A stretch of DNA of 64,000 nt, taken from contig NZ_OZ032151.1 in NCBI RefSeq assembly GCF_964026475.1, forward strand, positions 1,415,615 to 1,479,614. Reading direction: 5' to 3'. The notes beneath the pieces are model-generated. The model was not told the origin of the DNA. It was given only the letters and a program-made list of their open reading frames with translations, and made no database searches. The position numbers and the translations under genes are program-made. The DNA comes from Candidatus Tisiphia endosymbiont of Nemotelus nigrinus (GTDB lineage: Bacteria > Pseudomonadota > Alphaproteobacteria > Rickettsiales > Rickettsiaceae). Within the stretch, counting starts at the first letter, position 1, and the number at the start of each line of letters is the position of its first letter. Shown piece after piece: positions 37,201 through 46,584 of the stretch.

Positions 37201-37885
37201 CATATTAGGTTTTAGAGGTAAGTTTGTTGCCGTTAAAACTGCAAAAAGGCGAAAAACTTCATCAAAACAGTGGCTTGCACGCCAGTTAAATGATCCTTAT
37301 GTTGCTAAAGCTAAGCTTGATGGTTATAGATCTAGGTCAGCTTATAAGTTGTTAGACATTCATGAGAAATTTAATTTGTTAAAACCAGGGATGAAATTAG
37401 TTGATTTAGGGGCTGCACCAGGTGGATGGAGTCAAGTGGCTAGCAAAATTATTAAACCTGATGAGTCTGACGGCAATAATAGCACGATAGTTGCAGTTGA
37501 TTTGCTTGAGATTGAGCCAATCATCGGTGTACAATGTTTGCAGAAAGACTTTTATGACGAAGACACCAAGGAGATGATTATAAAAATGCTAGATGGCGGT
37601 GCTGATATTGTGATGAGTGATATGGCTGCGAACACGACAGGTCATGCAACAACTGATCATATTAGGACTCTTGACTTATGTGAACATGCGATTGACTTTG
37701 CCTTAAAAGTCTTAAAGCCGGGCGGGCATTTTATTGCTAAAATTTTCCGAGGTGGCACAGAAAATAGTGTGCTGAACAGAATTAAACTTAATTTTCATAA
37801 GGTCAAGCATTTTAAACCATCGTCTAGCCGCAAAGAGTCAGTAGAGGTTTATTTAATCGCTTTAAGTAGGAAATCTATCTTGTAA
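37190..37885 (+). CDS. rlmE: 23S rRNA 2'-O-ribose U2552 methyltransferase RlmE
   Basis: SAM-dependent FtsJ/RrmJ enzyme acting on the A-loop of 23S rRNA. 231 aa from the ATG at 37190 ([12 protein letters not shown]); the frame is open from 37160 but that start lies inside nusB. Motif I is [14 protein letters not shown]. The K-D-K-E tetrad is supported by [36 protein letters not shown] and [11 protein letters not shown]. Overlap with nusB suggests a ribosome-synthesis operon. Confidence 0.94.
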   Translation: MTSNILGFRGKFVAVKTAKRRKTSSKQWLARQLNDPYVAKAKLDGYRSRSAYKLLDIHEKFNLLKPGMKLVDLGAAPGGWSQVASKIIKPDESDGNNSTIVAVDLLEIEPIIGVQCLQKDFYDEDTKEMIIKMLDGGADIVMSDMAANTTGHATTDHIRTLDLCEHAIDFALKVLKPGGHFIAKIFRGGTENSVLNRIKLNFHKVKHFKPSSSRKESVEVYLIALSRKSIL

Positions 37886-37892
37886 CTAACCT

Positions 37893-37934
37893 CAGTTCGA
37901 TATAAGCACCAATGTTTAGGCTTATATCGAACTG
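37893..37934. terminator. hairpin between convergent rlmE and rppH
   Basis: Perfect 15-bp stem CAGTTCGATATAAGC (37893-37907) with GCTTATATCGAACTG (37920-37934) and a 12-base loop. It sits between two genes that end toward each other, so a bidirectional transcription end is likely. No long T run follows on either strand. A similar hairpin occurs at 60540. Confidence 0.6.
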
Positions 37935-37941
37935 GCTTTGT

Positions 37942-38460
37942 CTACAAACTTTTTGATGGAGCGACTATATCACTAACGATAGGAGCAAATTCTTTAACTA
38001 CAGCTTTATAAAGTTTGCGTTTAAATGGAATTATAATTGACAATAATTCGTCAAACTTAACCCAACGCCATTCCTCAAATTCTGGATTACTAGTGTTAAT
38101 ATTAATATCTTCATTAGTACCCGTAAACCTAATTAAAAACCATTTTTGTTTTTGACCCCGGAAATTACCATCCCATAATTTAGGTATTAAAATTTTAGGC
38201 ACGTCATAACTATACCAATACCTGCTTTCTGCAAGAATATACCCTTTGTTGGAACCTATCTCTTCTGACATTTCTCTAAGGGCAGCAACACTGGGTGTTT
38301 CTCCTAAGTCTATACCACCTTGGGGCATTTGCCAAGCTGGTATTTTAGTATCTATTCTTTTACCAACAAATACTTTATTAGTACCATCAATTATCATCAT
38401 ACCTACACTTGGTCTATATGGTAATTCATGGTAACATTTACGAAGAGTTTTATTTTTCAT
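37942..38460 (-). CDS. rppH: RNA pyrophosphohydrolase RppH
   Basis: Nudix hydrolase that removes pyrophosphate from mRNA 5' ends to start decay. 172 aa from the ATG at 38460 ([20 protein letters not shown]); an upstream in-frame start at 38502 gives a non-homologous leader. The Nudix box [20 protein letters not shown] and the following IG are complete. WYSYDVP and [15 protein letters not shown] are RppH-specific. Also called InvA/NudH in Rickettsia. Confidence 0.94.
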   Translation of the reverse strand: MKNKTLRKCYHELPYRPSVGMMIIDGTNKVFVGKRIDTKIPAWQMPQGGIDLGETPSVAALREMSEEIGSNKGYILAESRYWYSYDVPKILIPKLWDGNFRGQKQKWFLIRFTGTNEDININTSNPEFEEWRWVKFDELLSIIIPFKRKLYKAVVKEFAPIVSDIVAPSKSL

Positions 38461-38557
38461 GATCTTAGTTTTGTATGGATGGCAGATTAGCAAAATGCCC
38501 ACCTCACAACCTAGTATAATTGATTACTCTTTATTTGTGTACCTAAATTATTAATCC

Positions 38558-39916
38558 TTAAGTTATTTTAATCACTCTATTCCTTCCTTGTTCTTTTCCT
38601 TGATATAAAGCTTTGTCAGCACGCCCTATAAAATCAGTAAGAGTTTCCCCAATTTTGTATTCAGTTACTCCTATTGAGATAGTTTTTTTAATAGGAGATT
38701 CTTGAGTTTTAACTGTAAATTCGATAGATTCCACTGTTGTTCTTAGCCGTTCCCCTACATACATAGCTTCGTCAATCGTTATATCATTTAACAGGATAGC
38801 AAATTCCTCACCACCATATCTAGCAATTAAGTCTGTAACCCTAAAAATGTTTTTCATAACATTAGTAATGGTTTTTAGCACTATATCTCCTGCTTGGTGA
38901 CCATAAGTATCATTAACTTGTTTAAAATGATCAATATCACACATAAGTAAGCATAAGGGTCTTTTGCTATCAGTAGCTTTTTTTACCATTTGTTTTATGT
39001 GTGTATCAAAATAATGACGGTTAAACATACCAGTCAAACCGTCTTTAATCGATAAATTTACGCTTAACTCTAAATCATTACGTAATTTATCTTGATAAAG
39101 TTTCCTTTTCAATTGAGTTCTGATCCTAGCTAATAACTCATTTTTGTCGACTGGATACATAAAATAATCATTAATACCCAGTTCTAAACCCTTGATCACC
39201 ATTGATCTATTTTCTTCTTCGGCTTGTAATATTAGTACTATGTCATGAAATTTAGCATTAGAACGTAACATCATGCCTATTCGCAAAGGATCCCCTTGCT
39301 CTAATTGGCAGCTAATGATTACTAAATCTGGAATATATTCGGTATCTTCCTCCAATTCATTAATATCAGATATTATTTTGATATTTGTGGTAAGAGTTAG
39401 AAGCATTTTATGTATATTTCTTGCCTGCACTATGTCATCGTTAATTAACAATATTTTGTTATCTGAGAAATTATCTTGTATTTCTATGACAGACCCCCCT
39501 AATTCGGCATTAGTAGTGTTTCTCAGTTTCAGTTCATCAATAACCGCCTTCATTCGAGCAAGAGATCGTACCCTAGCAAAAAGAGCCACATCAACGATAG
39601 GTTTTGTTAAGAATTCGTCAGCTCCAGCTTCAAGACCTCTTATGCGATCTTCAGTATCAGAAAGGGCTGTAACCATAATAACTGGTATATGCATGGTGTA
39701 CGGATTAGACTTAATTTTTCTACAAGTTTCAAATCCGTCCATATCAGGCATCATGGCATCAAGCAATACAATATCAATCCTATTAGTGGTAAGAATATTT
39801 AGAGCATCCTTGCCGTTATTGACACTAAATACTGTGTAATATTCTCCTAAAAGTTTAGCTTCCAGTAATTTAACATTTGATTCTATATCATCAACTACTA
39901 GTACATTGGCAGTCAT
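38558..39916 (-). CDS. pleD: PleD-like response regulator with diguanylate cyclase domain
   Basis: 452 aa: REC1 (about 1-125; acidic pocket D9/D10, phospho-acceptor D53 in VLLDAMMPDMDG), REC2 (about 150-275) and GGDEF (about 285-452). The catalytic motif is RYGGEEFAILLND, preceded by an RVTD I-site for feedback inhibition. REC2 has LVIISCQLEQGD where the acceptor Asp would be, so it is probably a dimerisation adaptor. This is the PleD architecture. It makes cyclic di-GMP when phosphorylated; the kinase is not in this window. Confidence 0.93.
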   Translation of the reverse strand: MTANVLVVDDIESNVKLLEAKLLGEYYTVFSVNNGKDALNILTTNRIDIVLLDAMMPDMDGFETCRKIKSNPYTMHIPVIMVTALSDTEDRIRGLEAGADEFLTKPIVDVALFARVRSLARMKAVIDELKLRNTTNAELGGSVIEIQDNFSDNKILLINDDIVQARNIHKMLLTLTTNIKIISDINELEEDTEYIPDLVIISCQLEQGDPLRIGMMLRSNAKFHDIVLILQAEEENRSMVIKGLELGINDYFMYPVDKNELLARIRTQLKRKLYQDKLRNDLELSVNLSIKDGLTGMFNRHYFDTHIKQMVKKATDSKRPLCLLMCDIDHFKQVNDTYGHQAGDIVLKTITNVMKNIFRVTDLIARYGGEEFAILLNDITIDEAMYVGERLRTTVESIEFTVKTQESPIKKTISIGVTEYKIGETLTDFIGRADKALYQGKEQGRNRVIKIT

Positions 39917-40130
39917 AAAATAAATATATTCTCTTTGATATTTCTTAATAATGTTTTTATTGTATCATAAATTTTTGCGGCACTAAGTAATTTTACTAAA
40001 TTATTATTACTTAAATATACTTGTGTTTATAGCAGTTATTGTATATTCTTCCTAACAAATTCATGTCATCGTAGTTCAGTAAATTCAGGATTGGCTAAGA
40101 ATAATTATATTTTAAATAAGTGATAATAAT

Positions 40131-40697
40131 ATGAAAATTTCAGCAAATGCTATTAGAGCTGGTAACATTATAGTGTATAATGATGAGTTATGGGTTGTGC
40201 ATAAGACGCCTGAACACACTAAACCTGGTAAAGGTGGGGCTTATGTACAAGTAGAGATGAAAAACTTTAAAACTGGTACAAAGCTTAATGAGCGGTTTAA
40301 TTCATCCGACTATGTTGAAAAAGCACAGCTTGATAATAAAGATTTACAATTCCTATATTTTGAGGAAGATAATCTAGTGTTAATGGATAATGAAACATTT
40401 GAACAAATTTTACTTAATAAGTCAATTCTTGGCGAAAGCTTGCCATTTCTTGAGGATAATATGGTACTAAAGGTGCAGTTTTATGAGGAAAAAGCTTTAA
40501 GCGCTGAATTACCGCAAACTGTTATTGCTGAAATTATGCAAACTGATCCTGTAATTAAAGGCTCTATGGTAACATCTTCTTATAAACCAGCGATTTTAAC
40601 TAATGGAGTAAAAGTAATGGTACCACCTTATTTAGTGATAGGTGAAAAAATAGTGGTAAAAATTGAAGATATGAGCTTTGTTGAGAGAGCTAAGTAA
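40131..40697 (+). CDS. efp: translation elongation factor P
   Basis: 188 aa, three beta-barrel domains. It relieves ribosome stalling at polyproline. The modified-residue loop is [12 protein letters not shown] with Lys34 at the position beta-lysylated in E. coli. The modifying enzymes are not in this window, so the modification state is unknown. It is followed after 6 bases by a suhB-like gene. Confidence 0.96.
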   Translation: MKISANAIRAGNIIVYNDELWVVHKTPEHTKPGKGGAYVQVEMKNFKTGTKLNERFNSSDYVEKAQLDNKDLQFLYFEEDNLVLMDNETFEQILLNKSILGESLPFLEDNMVLKVQFYEEKALSAELPQTVIAEIMQTDPVIKGSMVTSSYKPAILTNGVKVMVPPYLVIGEKIVVKIEDMSFVERAK

Positions 40698-40703
40698 TAG
40701 TGT

Positions 40704-41456
40704 ATGCAACAACCGATAACTAGCTTACTTATTACTGCGTCACGCAAAGCTGTTAAGTTTTTGCATAGAGATTTTTTGGAGCTAGAAATGCTTCAGAGAT
40801 CTAGTAAGGGAAACTATGATTTTTGCAACAAAGCTTATGTTAAAGCACAAGATTTATTACACAATGAGTTGCAACAATATACAAGTGCGTTATTCTTTCC
40901 AGAGGATAAGTTTGAACCGGATAATGCTTGTGAGATGGTTTTATTAATAAATCCTCTGGATGGTTTTAGTAATTTAGAGAAGAGCCTACCATTTTTTGCT
41001 GTATCTATAACATGTTTAAAGAAGATTAACAACATTTTAACCGCGACATGTACGGTGATAAATTTTCCGGCCCTTGATGAGATTTATTATGTTGAGAAAG
41101 GAAGAGGGGTATGGTCAGAAAATAATACTGCTAATAATAGTAGATTGAGGGTTTCTGGTTGTGCTAGTGTTGATAATTTTCTAATTTCTGCCGATGACTT
41201 TAATATCAACCCAGTTTTCTTAAAAAATGCTAGGGTTTTTGGTTGTCATTGTTATGGAATGTCACTACTGGCGGCTGGTAAGATTGATGCTGTTTATTTT
41301 TCGTCGTTAAATTACACTTTAAAAGCTGGTTTCGATCTAATCGTCCGAGAAGCAGGTGGAGCGATAATAAATAATGATAGAATGTTTATTGCTACTAATT
41401 ATGAACTTTCTAAGAAATTTGAACATTTATTAACAGAAAAACATCTACTTGAGTAA
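40704..41456 (+). CDS. suhB: inositol monophosphatase family protein (SuhB-like), probably non-catalytic
   Basis: 250 aa with the overall IMPase/SuhB fold. The metal motif DPIDGTxNF is replaced by LINPLDGFSNLEK: the first Asp is Asn. The usual WDxAAG near the C terminus reads NYTLKAGFDLIVREAGG, without the Asp. Both changes affect metal ligands of the active enzyme, so a catalytic role is doubtful. E. coli SuhB also acts in rRNA antitermination with NusB without needing catalysis; a similar role here is speculation. Directly downstream of efp. Confidence 0.82.
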   Translation: MQQPITSLLITASRKAVKFLHRDFLELEMLQRSSKGNYDFCNKAYVKAQDLLHNELQQYTSALFFPEDKFEPDNACEMVLLINPLDGFSNLEKSLPFFAVSITCLKKINNILTATCTVINFPALDEIYYVEKGRGVWSENNTANNSRLRVSGCASVDNFLISADDFNINPVFLKNARVFGCHCYGMSLLAAGKIDAVYFSSLNYTLKAGFDLIVREAGGAIINNDRMFIATNYELSKKFEHLLTEKHLLE

Positions 41457-41619
41457 TACATCTTACACATGGTTTACGTAAGATGAGCGAGTAATTAAAT
41501 TTTTGAAAAAAATTTTAATCTTTGTTACTATTGTAGTTGAATTTTTATATATAAGGTAGTTTTTTTCTGTGTTTTGAACTATTATAATTATATAAACAAT
41601 AAAGAACAGTATAATTAGT

Positions 41620-42510
41620 ATGAATAATAAGCCGTTAGTTAGTTTTGACTATGCTATCAAATATCTTCTAAAAGATAAAGGGGATTATAGTATAGTAGAA
41701 GGCTTTATCTCTGGTCTTCTTAAAACTAAGGGGTATAAAGATGTTAAAATAATATCTCTTCTTGAAAGTGAAAGTAACAAAGAAGATAGTAAAAGCAAAA
41801 GAAGCCTAGCTGATTTAATCGTTGAAGATGACGAACACCATAAATATATTATTGAAATCGAGCGTAATGTTCAGGAATCATTTATCCATAAAGCTTGTTT
41901 TAATACTTCAAGACTTATCGTGGATAATCTTGCACAAGGAGCGGACTATACACAAATTATCAAAATATTTCATATTTCTCTACTTTATTTTCCTATAGGT
42001 AATGGCAATGGTACTATTTACCATGGTAAAACTATTATTCACAAAATAGAGACTAATGAACGTTTAACTGTCCATATTAAGAATAAAGAAACTGACGAAA
42101 TTTTTAATGCTACCAATATTTTACCAGAATATTTCTATATATCAGTGCCGCTGTTTAATGATCGTCTAGAAAAAGAGATCGATGATTGGCTGCATGTCAT
42201 GAAATATGATGAAGTACCAAAAAATTATCATTCGCCTTATATGAGTCAAGTAGCAGAAAAGCTTAGTATCCTAAGAATGACTTCTGAAGAAAGGGCAAGC
42301 TATTTCTATTACCAGAAACAGATTTATACTGATAGAGATGAACTAAGAACTGCTGAAGCAATAGGAGAAGCTACGGGGGAAGCTAGAGGGGAAGCTAGAG
42401 GAAGAATAGAAATAGCAAAAAAAATGATAGCTAAAGGTAAATCAATTGAAGAAATAATGGAACTTACTGATCTCGCCAAGGAACAAATAGAAAAATTAAA
42501 ATTGCCATAA
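41620..42510 (+). CDS. Rpn-family PD-(D/E)XK nuclease / putative transposase
   Basis: 296 aa recombination-promoting-nuclease-type protein. N-terminal VSFDYAIKYLLKDKGDYSIV is the family start. The nuclease core has Asp in SKRSLADLIVEDD and EIE in YIIEIERNVQES. The C-terminal part (about 235-296, repeated GEATGEARGEARGR followed by IAKKMIAKGKSIEEIMELT) is the typical charged helical tail. It is complete, while 10930-11141 is a dead relative. Whether such proteins move DNA or act as nucleases in defence or recombination is unsettled. Confidence 0.88.
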   Translation: MNNKPLVSFDYAIKYLLKDKGDYSIVEGFISGLLKTKGYKDVKIISLLESESNKEDSKSKRSLADLIVEDDEHHKYIIEIERNVQESFIHKACFNTSRLIVDNLAQGADYTQIIKIFHISLLYFPIGNGNGTIYHGKTIIHKIETNERLTVHIKNKETDEIFNATNILPEYFYISVPLFNDRLEKEIDDWLHVMKYDEVPKNYHSPYMSQVAEKLSILRMTSEERASYFYYQKQIYTDRDELRTAEAIGEATGEARGEARGRIEIAKKMIAKGKSIEEIMELTDLAKEQIEKLKLP

Positions 42511-42564
42511 CAGGTTTGTGGTAATAGACGATAATATTCTAATAATTCAATACGATATTATGTT

Positions 42565-42873
42565 ATGAAAAAATTTACTGTTAATTGTGATTTTGGCGGG
42601 CAAATGGCACCGTTCACCATATATGTAGGACAACCTGAGCCGGGACACCATCCTTTGCATTTTCAGGATGACTGGTTATCAAAGCAACGTGGTGGAAAAA
42701 TACCAGCAGAGGTAATGGATGCAATAACTAAACTACAAGAACTGGCTAATAAGAATAATGTATTACTTGAGGAATTATGTGTGTACGCTCTTGGTTCAGC
42801 ACAAGAAGAAGATGATAGAGCTGAAAAAAATGAAGAATCAGAAAATAATAATGACGAACAGGATAATAATTAG
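42565..42873 (+). CDS. DUF2610 family protein
   Basis: 102 aa. The N-terminal two thirds ([20 protein letters not shown] and [20 protein letters not shown]) match the rickettsial DUF2610 family; the end is a low-complexity acidic tail ([13 protein letters not shown]). No membrane segment or catalytic motif is visible, and its function is unknown. It lies 54 bases after the Rpn gene. Confidence 0.85.
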   Translation: MKKFTVNCDFGGQMAPFTIYVGQPEPGHHPLHFQDDWLSKQRGGKIPAEVMDAITKLQELANKNNVLLEELCVYALGSAQEEDDRAEKNEESENNNDEQDNN

Positions 42874-42953
42874 GATGGTGGTGGTGTATGAGTAGCAGGG
42901 CTGTTTAAAATTGCAGCTAATGATAGAAAGCGTAAATTACCGAAATAAATAGT

Positions 42954-43071
42954 TGCCATCGCGAGCCACAAAGTGGTGTGGCACTCCAAATAAACAGCTG
43001 ACTAGTTTTATTTTTTACCGCTGCAATTTTTGGATTGCCGCGTCGCCGCTTTGCGGCGTCTCGCAATGACG
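42954..43071. repeat. palindromic repeat, GTCATTGCGAG family (copy 7)
   Basis: Left TGCCATCGCGAGCCACAAAG, right GGCGTCTCGCAATGACG. The inner arms are CACTCCAAATAAACAGC and TTTTTGGATTGCCGCGTCG. It has a longer loop than most copies. The loop text AATAAACAGC is shared with copy 4. Confidence 0.83.
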
Positions 43072-43098
43072 CTAGTTTACCATGGCCAAATGTTAATC

Positions 43099-43198
43099 GG
43101 GTTAGCTATAGTAATAAAAAAATAAAATTTAAATGCAATTACCTATTAGTGCTATTAATAATTAATGTATAGTAAAGCTATATTATAGCTAACCCGAA
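43099..43198. repeat. TATAGCTAACC inverted-arm repeat without core
   Basis: GGGTTAGCTATAGTAA (from 43099) and TATTATAGCTAACCC (to 43198) form outward-related inverted arms around an AT-rich spacer between two GTCATTGCGAG copies. It may also be the abutting right and left ends of two neighbouring composite elements. Confidence 0.6.
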
Positions 43199-43228
43199 TA
43201 AGTTATGATATTGTTATAAGTTTCTAGA

Positions 43229-43316
43229 TGTCATTGCGAGGAGGTGTAAGCCGACGAAGCAATCCAATCTAATGAATAATGGATTGCCACTACACTTACG
43301 TGGTTTCGCAATGACG
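43229..43316. repeat. palindromic repeat, GTCATTGCGAG family (copy 8)
   Basis: TGTCATTGCGAGGAGGTG at the left and GTGGTTTCGCAATGACG at the right, with CGACGAAGCAATCC and GGATTGCC inside. It is flanked by TAGCTAACCCGAATAAG (43185-43205) and GTGTTAGCTATA (43339-43350), so the composite arrangement is repeated here before psd. Confidence 0.85.
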
Positions 43317-43376
43317 AGAGGTTATCTAAAATCTTAACGTGTTAGCTATAAAATAATAACAATTAGAGTAGAGAGA

Positions 43377-44072
43377 ATGAAACAGTATAACGATTTGTCG
43401 AAGATTATTCATCGAGAAGGTTACATATTTATTGTAAGCTTTGCAGTGATAACTTTTTTACTTTTTACTGTCCATAATACCTTTGGGTATATAGGATTGG
43501 TTATGACAATTTGGTGTATATATTTTTTTAGAAATCCGGATCGCTTTACCCCTATTAGTGATGATTTGGTGGTCAGCCCAGCAGATGGAATAGTGCAGAA
43601 AATAACTGAAGCAATTCCACCGATAGAACTTGGTCTTGGTGAACAGGAGATGATAAGGGTTAGCATTTTTTTGAATATTTTTAATATTCATGTAAATCGT
43701 ATTCCGGCTAATGGCAAGATTTTATCTCTACATTATAATCCGGGGAAATTTTTCAATGCTTCTCTCGATAAAGCAAGTATCTATAATGAACGTCAATCTG
43801 TTCTAATGGAAACAAAGAATGGTCATAAAATTGCTTTTGTACAAATAGCGGGATTAATAGCTAGAAGGATAATATGTGATTTAGAAGAAGATACTGAGGT
43901 TAGAATTGGTGATAGATATGGTATTATCCGTTTTGGTAGCAGAGCTGATGTCTACTTGCCACTTAAAACTACACTTTGTGTTACCGAAGGACAAACTTCA
44001 GTTGGTGGAGAAACTATTATTGCTGATTTTAGGAACAAAAAAACATCTGAACTTAATTTTGAAAGAAGGTAA
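43377..44072 (+). CDS. psd: phosphatidylserine decarboxylase proenzyme
   Basis: Converts phosphatidylserine to phosphatidylethanolamine. 231 aa, the short proenzyme type with a membrane hairpin (about 15-52). The self-cleavage site [12 protein letters not shown] gives Gly187-Ser188, Ser188 becoming the pyruvoyl group. [13 protein letters not shown] is a conserved core motif. It precedes pssA in the same direction, so the two steps of PE synthesis are paired. A purine-rich GAGAGA lies before the ATG. Confidence 0.95.
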   Translation: MKQYNDLSKIIHREGYIFIVSFAVITFLLFTVHNTFGYIGLVMTIWCIYFFRNPDRFTPISDDLVVSPADGIVQKITEAIPPIELGLGEQEMIRVSIFLNIFNIHVNRIPANGKILSLHYNPGKFFNASLDKASIYNERQSVLMETKNGHKIAFVQIAGLIARRIICDLEEDTEVRIGDRYGIIRFGSRADVYLPLKTTLCVTEGQTSVGGETIIADFRNKKTSELNFERR

Positions 44073-44113
44073 TATTATTACTACTTTAATATTAGTAAGT
44101 ATATAGGTATAAA

Positions 44114-44878
44114 TTGATTAAAATACGCAAAGTTAGAATAATAAAACCAATTCCGTTTATAAAATTACTTCCTAATTTTATCACCTTATTGGGTCTTGTG
44201 GTTGGTATTAGTGCCATTAAATTTGGATTGGATGGTCTATGGGAAAAGGCTGTGTACTGTACCTTAGTTGCTGCTATAATAGATGGAATTGATGGTAGGA
44301 TAGCAAGGATGCTAAATGCTACTAGCCCGTTTGGTGCTGAACTGGATTCATTATGTGATTTTGCTAATTTTGGAATAGTCCCAGCTGGTCTTATATATTT
44401 ATGGTCTTTTCAGCAATATGAATATAAAGTATTTTCATGGGGAGCTATATTATTATTTATCGTATGTATGGCATTAAGGCTTGCAAGGTTTAATACTGCT
44501 ATTCTTCATGAGGTACATAATAAGAAATTAGAATATTTTTTTACTGGAGTACCTGCACCTTGCGGTGCTTTACTTGCTCTAATGCCCATGATTATAGATT
44601 TTGAAGTGAGTGGTATTTTAGGTATTAATGTTCATACCCATACCGTTATGATAGGTTTGTATATTGTGCTAATCGCTTTTTTACTTGCTAGTAGGTTGCC
44701 AACATTTTCAACAAAAAATATTAAGATAAAACATGAATATTTATCGTTAGCAATGATGGTATTTGCTGTTATCATCATAAGTCTTATTATATATCCATGG
44801 TATTTGTTGCCCTTTATTGCCTTTATATATATGTTGTCTATACCAATTTGCTGTTTTATTAGTAAAAGATTTTATTAG
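44114..44878 (+). CDS. pssA: CDP-diacylglycerol-serine O-phosphatidyltransferase
   Basis: Integral membrane enzyme making phosphatidylserine from CDP-diacylglycerol and serine; it feeds psd. 254 aa, about eight helices. The CDP-alcohol phosphatidyltransferase motif is complete: DGIDGRIARMLNATSPFGAE followed by LDSLCDFANFG. TTG start at 44114, 41 bases after psd. Confidence 0.94.
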   Translation: MIKIRKVRIIKPIPFIKLLPNFITLLGLVVGISAIKFGLDGLWEKAVYCTLVAAIIDGIDGRIARMLNATSPFGAELDSLCDFANFGIVPAGLIYLWSFQQYEYKVFSWGAILLFIVCMALRLARFNTAILHEVHNKKLEYFFTGVPAPCGALLALMPMIIDFEVSGILGINVHTHTVMIGLYIVLIAFLLASRLPTFSTKNIKIKHEYLSLAMMVFAVIIISLIIYPWYLLPFIAFIYMLSIPICCFISKRFY

Positions 44879-44898
44879 GGGTTATGTGAACAAATGTA

Positions 44899-45071
44899 TA
44901 TAGCTAATCCTATTAACATTAAGCCAAATTCACATATGTCATTGCGAGGAGACACTTTAGTGGCGATGAAGCAATCCAGAAAAATGGTTATATTTGGATT
45001 GCTTCGTCGGCTTACGTCTTTTCGCAATAACGTCAATTTGCTATGGCTAAAACCTTCTCAGATTAGCTATA
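44899..45071. repeat. composite nested palindrome (TATAGCTAA arms around a GTCATTGCGAG core)
   Basis: Outer arms: TATAGCTAATCCTATTAACA at the left (44899) and CAGATTAGCTATA at the right (to 45071). Inner core 44937-45032: GTCATTGCGAGGAGACAC on one side and TTTTCGCAATAACGTC on the other, with GATGAAGCAATCC and GGATTGCTTCGTCGG in the middle. This is the clearest example of one palindrome inserted in another. Confidence 0.8.
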
Positions 45072-45096
45072 ATTCCCTGCTTTCAAGAATGTAATT

Positions 45097-46149
45097 ATGT
45101 TAAAGTTACTTGAAAAATATAACTCCCATCCATTTTTTAAATATTTTCTAGTTTTATTCAGTGTAACAGTTGTGTATCTAGCTTATAATATTTATATTTG
45201 GAGTCATACAGAGTCTACTGATAATGCGTATATTGAGGCTGACATATCTAGCGTTAGCTCTGAGGTTAGTGGAGTAATTAAGAATGTATTGATTTCAGAT
45301 AATATGAGAGTAAAAAAGGGCGATCTTATTGCTGAGATCGATTATCATGATTATAAGTCACGCCTTGCTTCGCTTGAAGCTTCTATTAATGCATCTATTA
45401 AAAATATAGAAATCATAGAACAAAAAACTTTAATAGCACAATTTAATTTAGAGCAAAGTAAAGAGGCTGCTGATTTTGCCGGTACTAATCTAGAAATTAA
45501 TTCAACTGATTATACAAGAACTCAATAGCTTAATAAAGAGAAGTTTTCTAGTAATAAGACATTAGATGAATCTAAAAAGTCTTTTACTAAAGCAAAAACT
45601 GATTATAATCAGGCAAAGTTAAATTTGCAAATTGCTCAACAGAATTTACTACTTTTAGCTTTACAAAAAACTGCTGAAGAAGAAAAGTTGAAAGGATTGT
45701 TGCAAGATAAAAATATAGTAGCTAGAAGTTTAGTAAACACTAAAATTATAGCTCCGGTTAACGGAATAATAGCAAATAGTAGTTTACAGGTGGGGAATTT
45801 TGTTAGTCCAGGTAGGGTACTATTTTTTGTGGTGCAGGATGAGCGAATATATGTAAAAGCTAATTTTAAAGAAACGCAAATTGCTAGATTCCAGTTGGGG
45901 CAAAAAGTTAAATTACAGTTTGATTCTTTAGCAAAAAAAGTTATATATGGTAGAATACGTAATATATCACCAGCTACTGGCTCAAAATTTAGTCTAATTC
46001 CCACTGATAATGCAACCGGTAATTTTACTAAGATTGTTCAACGGGTTTCTGTGTTAATAGATTTTGAGATACCTAAAAATGGTACTAGTAATTTTAATTT
46101 GATGCCAGGAATGTCTGTGATAGTTTCGGTTAGGACTGATAAGAGTTAA
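45097..46149 (+). pseudogene. emrA: HlyD/EmrA-type membrane fusion protein with an in-frame stop
   Basis: A periplasmic adaptor of a major-facilitator drug or metabolite exporter, 350 codons in one continuous frame except for one TAG at 45526-45528 (after DYTRTQ). N-terminal membrane helix (about 13-31). A biotinyl-lipoyl half motif (ADISSVSSEVSGVIKNVLIS, then NMRVKKGDLIAEIDYHDYKS) and coiled-coil helices precede the stop. After it come LNKEKFSSNKTLDESKKSFT, NTKIIAPVNGIIANSSLQVG and the barrel. A CAA/CAG to TAG change would explain it. The partner emrB is absent downstream. Read-through or a sequencing error cannot be excluded. Confidence 0.85.
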
Positions 46150-46308
46150 GCTGTTCATTTTCTAGGTTCTTGTATCATAATTTAAAGATATAATAATCTA
46201 GAATTTTCAGACGTGATATTATTACACTCTCTGATTTATTATTCCAACTTTCTACATTATTTTTTCTTGATACCCTTAGCCAAACCATAAAGTATTGTAT
46301 ACTAGATG

Positions 46309-46414
46309 CTGTTAACAAAGCTTATTCAATTGGTGAATAAAGTCTTTTTTGCTGCAAATTATAAGATTTTTTTGAAATAGCTATATTATTCCGGCAAAAA
46401 TCTTATTAATTTTT
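46309..46414. mobile_element. truncated second copy of the MITE-like element
   Basis: About 105 bases from CTGTTAACAAAGCTTATTCA appear identical to 11192-11297. The right terminal repeat is missing here, and the sequence changes abruptly to unrelated AT-rich DNA. Bases 46150-46308 before it hold nothing I recognise. Confidence 0.7.
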
Positions 46415-46467
46415 GCTTAAAAATACTCAAAATATAAACAATTTAAATTTTGTCAACAACAACCTAG

Positions 46468-46540
46468 CACACTGAGTAACGAGTCTTGGGCAGAAATTGG
46501 TAACAATGATGTTAAGCGTAGGCAGGAAGGTTACAGACTA
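46468..46540 (+). ncRNA. 5'-domain remnant of a second group II intron
   Basis: ACCTAGCACACTGAGTAACG, the following AGTCTTGGGC and GTTAAGCGTAGGCAG parallel the domain I start of the full intron (48388-48450: ACCTAGCACACTATGTATCG, GAGTCTTGAGC, GTTAAGCGTAGACAG), with many differences. There is no GTGCG 5' end, RT gene or domain V, so it is a relic of a related but different intron, just before the R-M gene. Confidence 0.55.
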
Positions 46541-46584
46541 TGATGGGCTGAAGAAAATGGACAAAAAAAGCTTGGTATTTAATT

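Noticed and set aside
42365..42412. Repeat GEATGEARGEARGR as a separate repeat feature
   Set aside because: It is a short internal repeat within the Rpn tail and is described with that gene.
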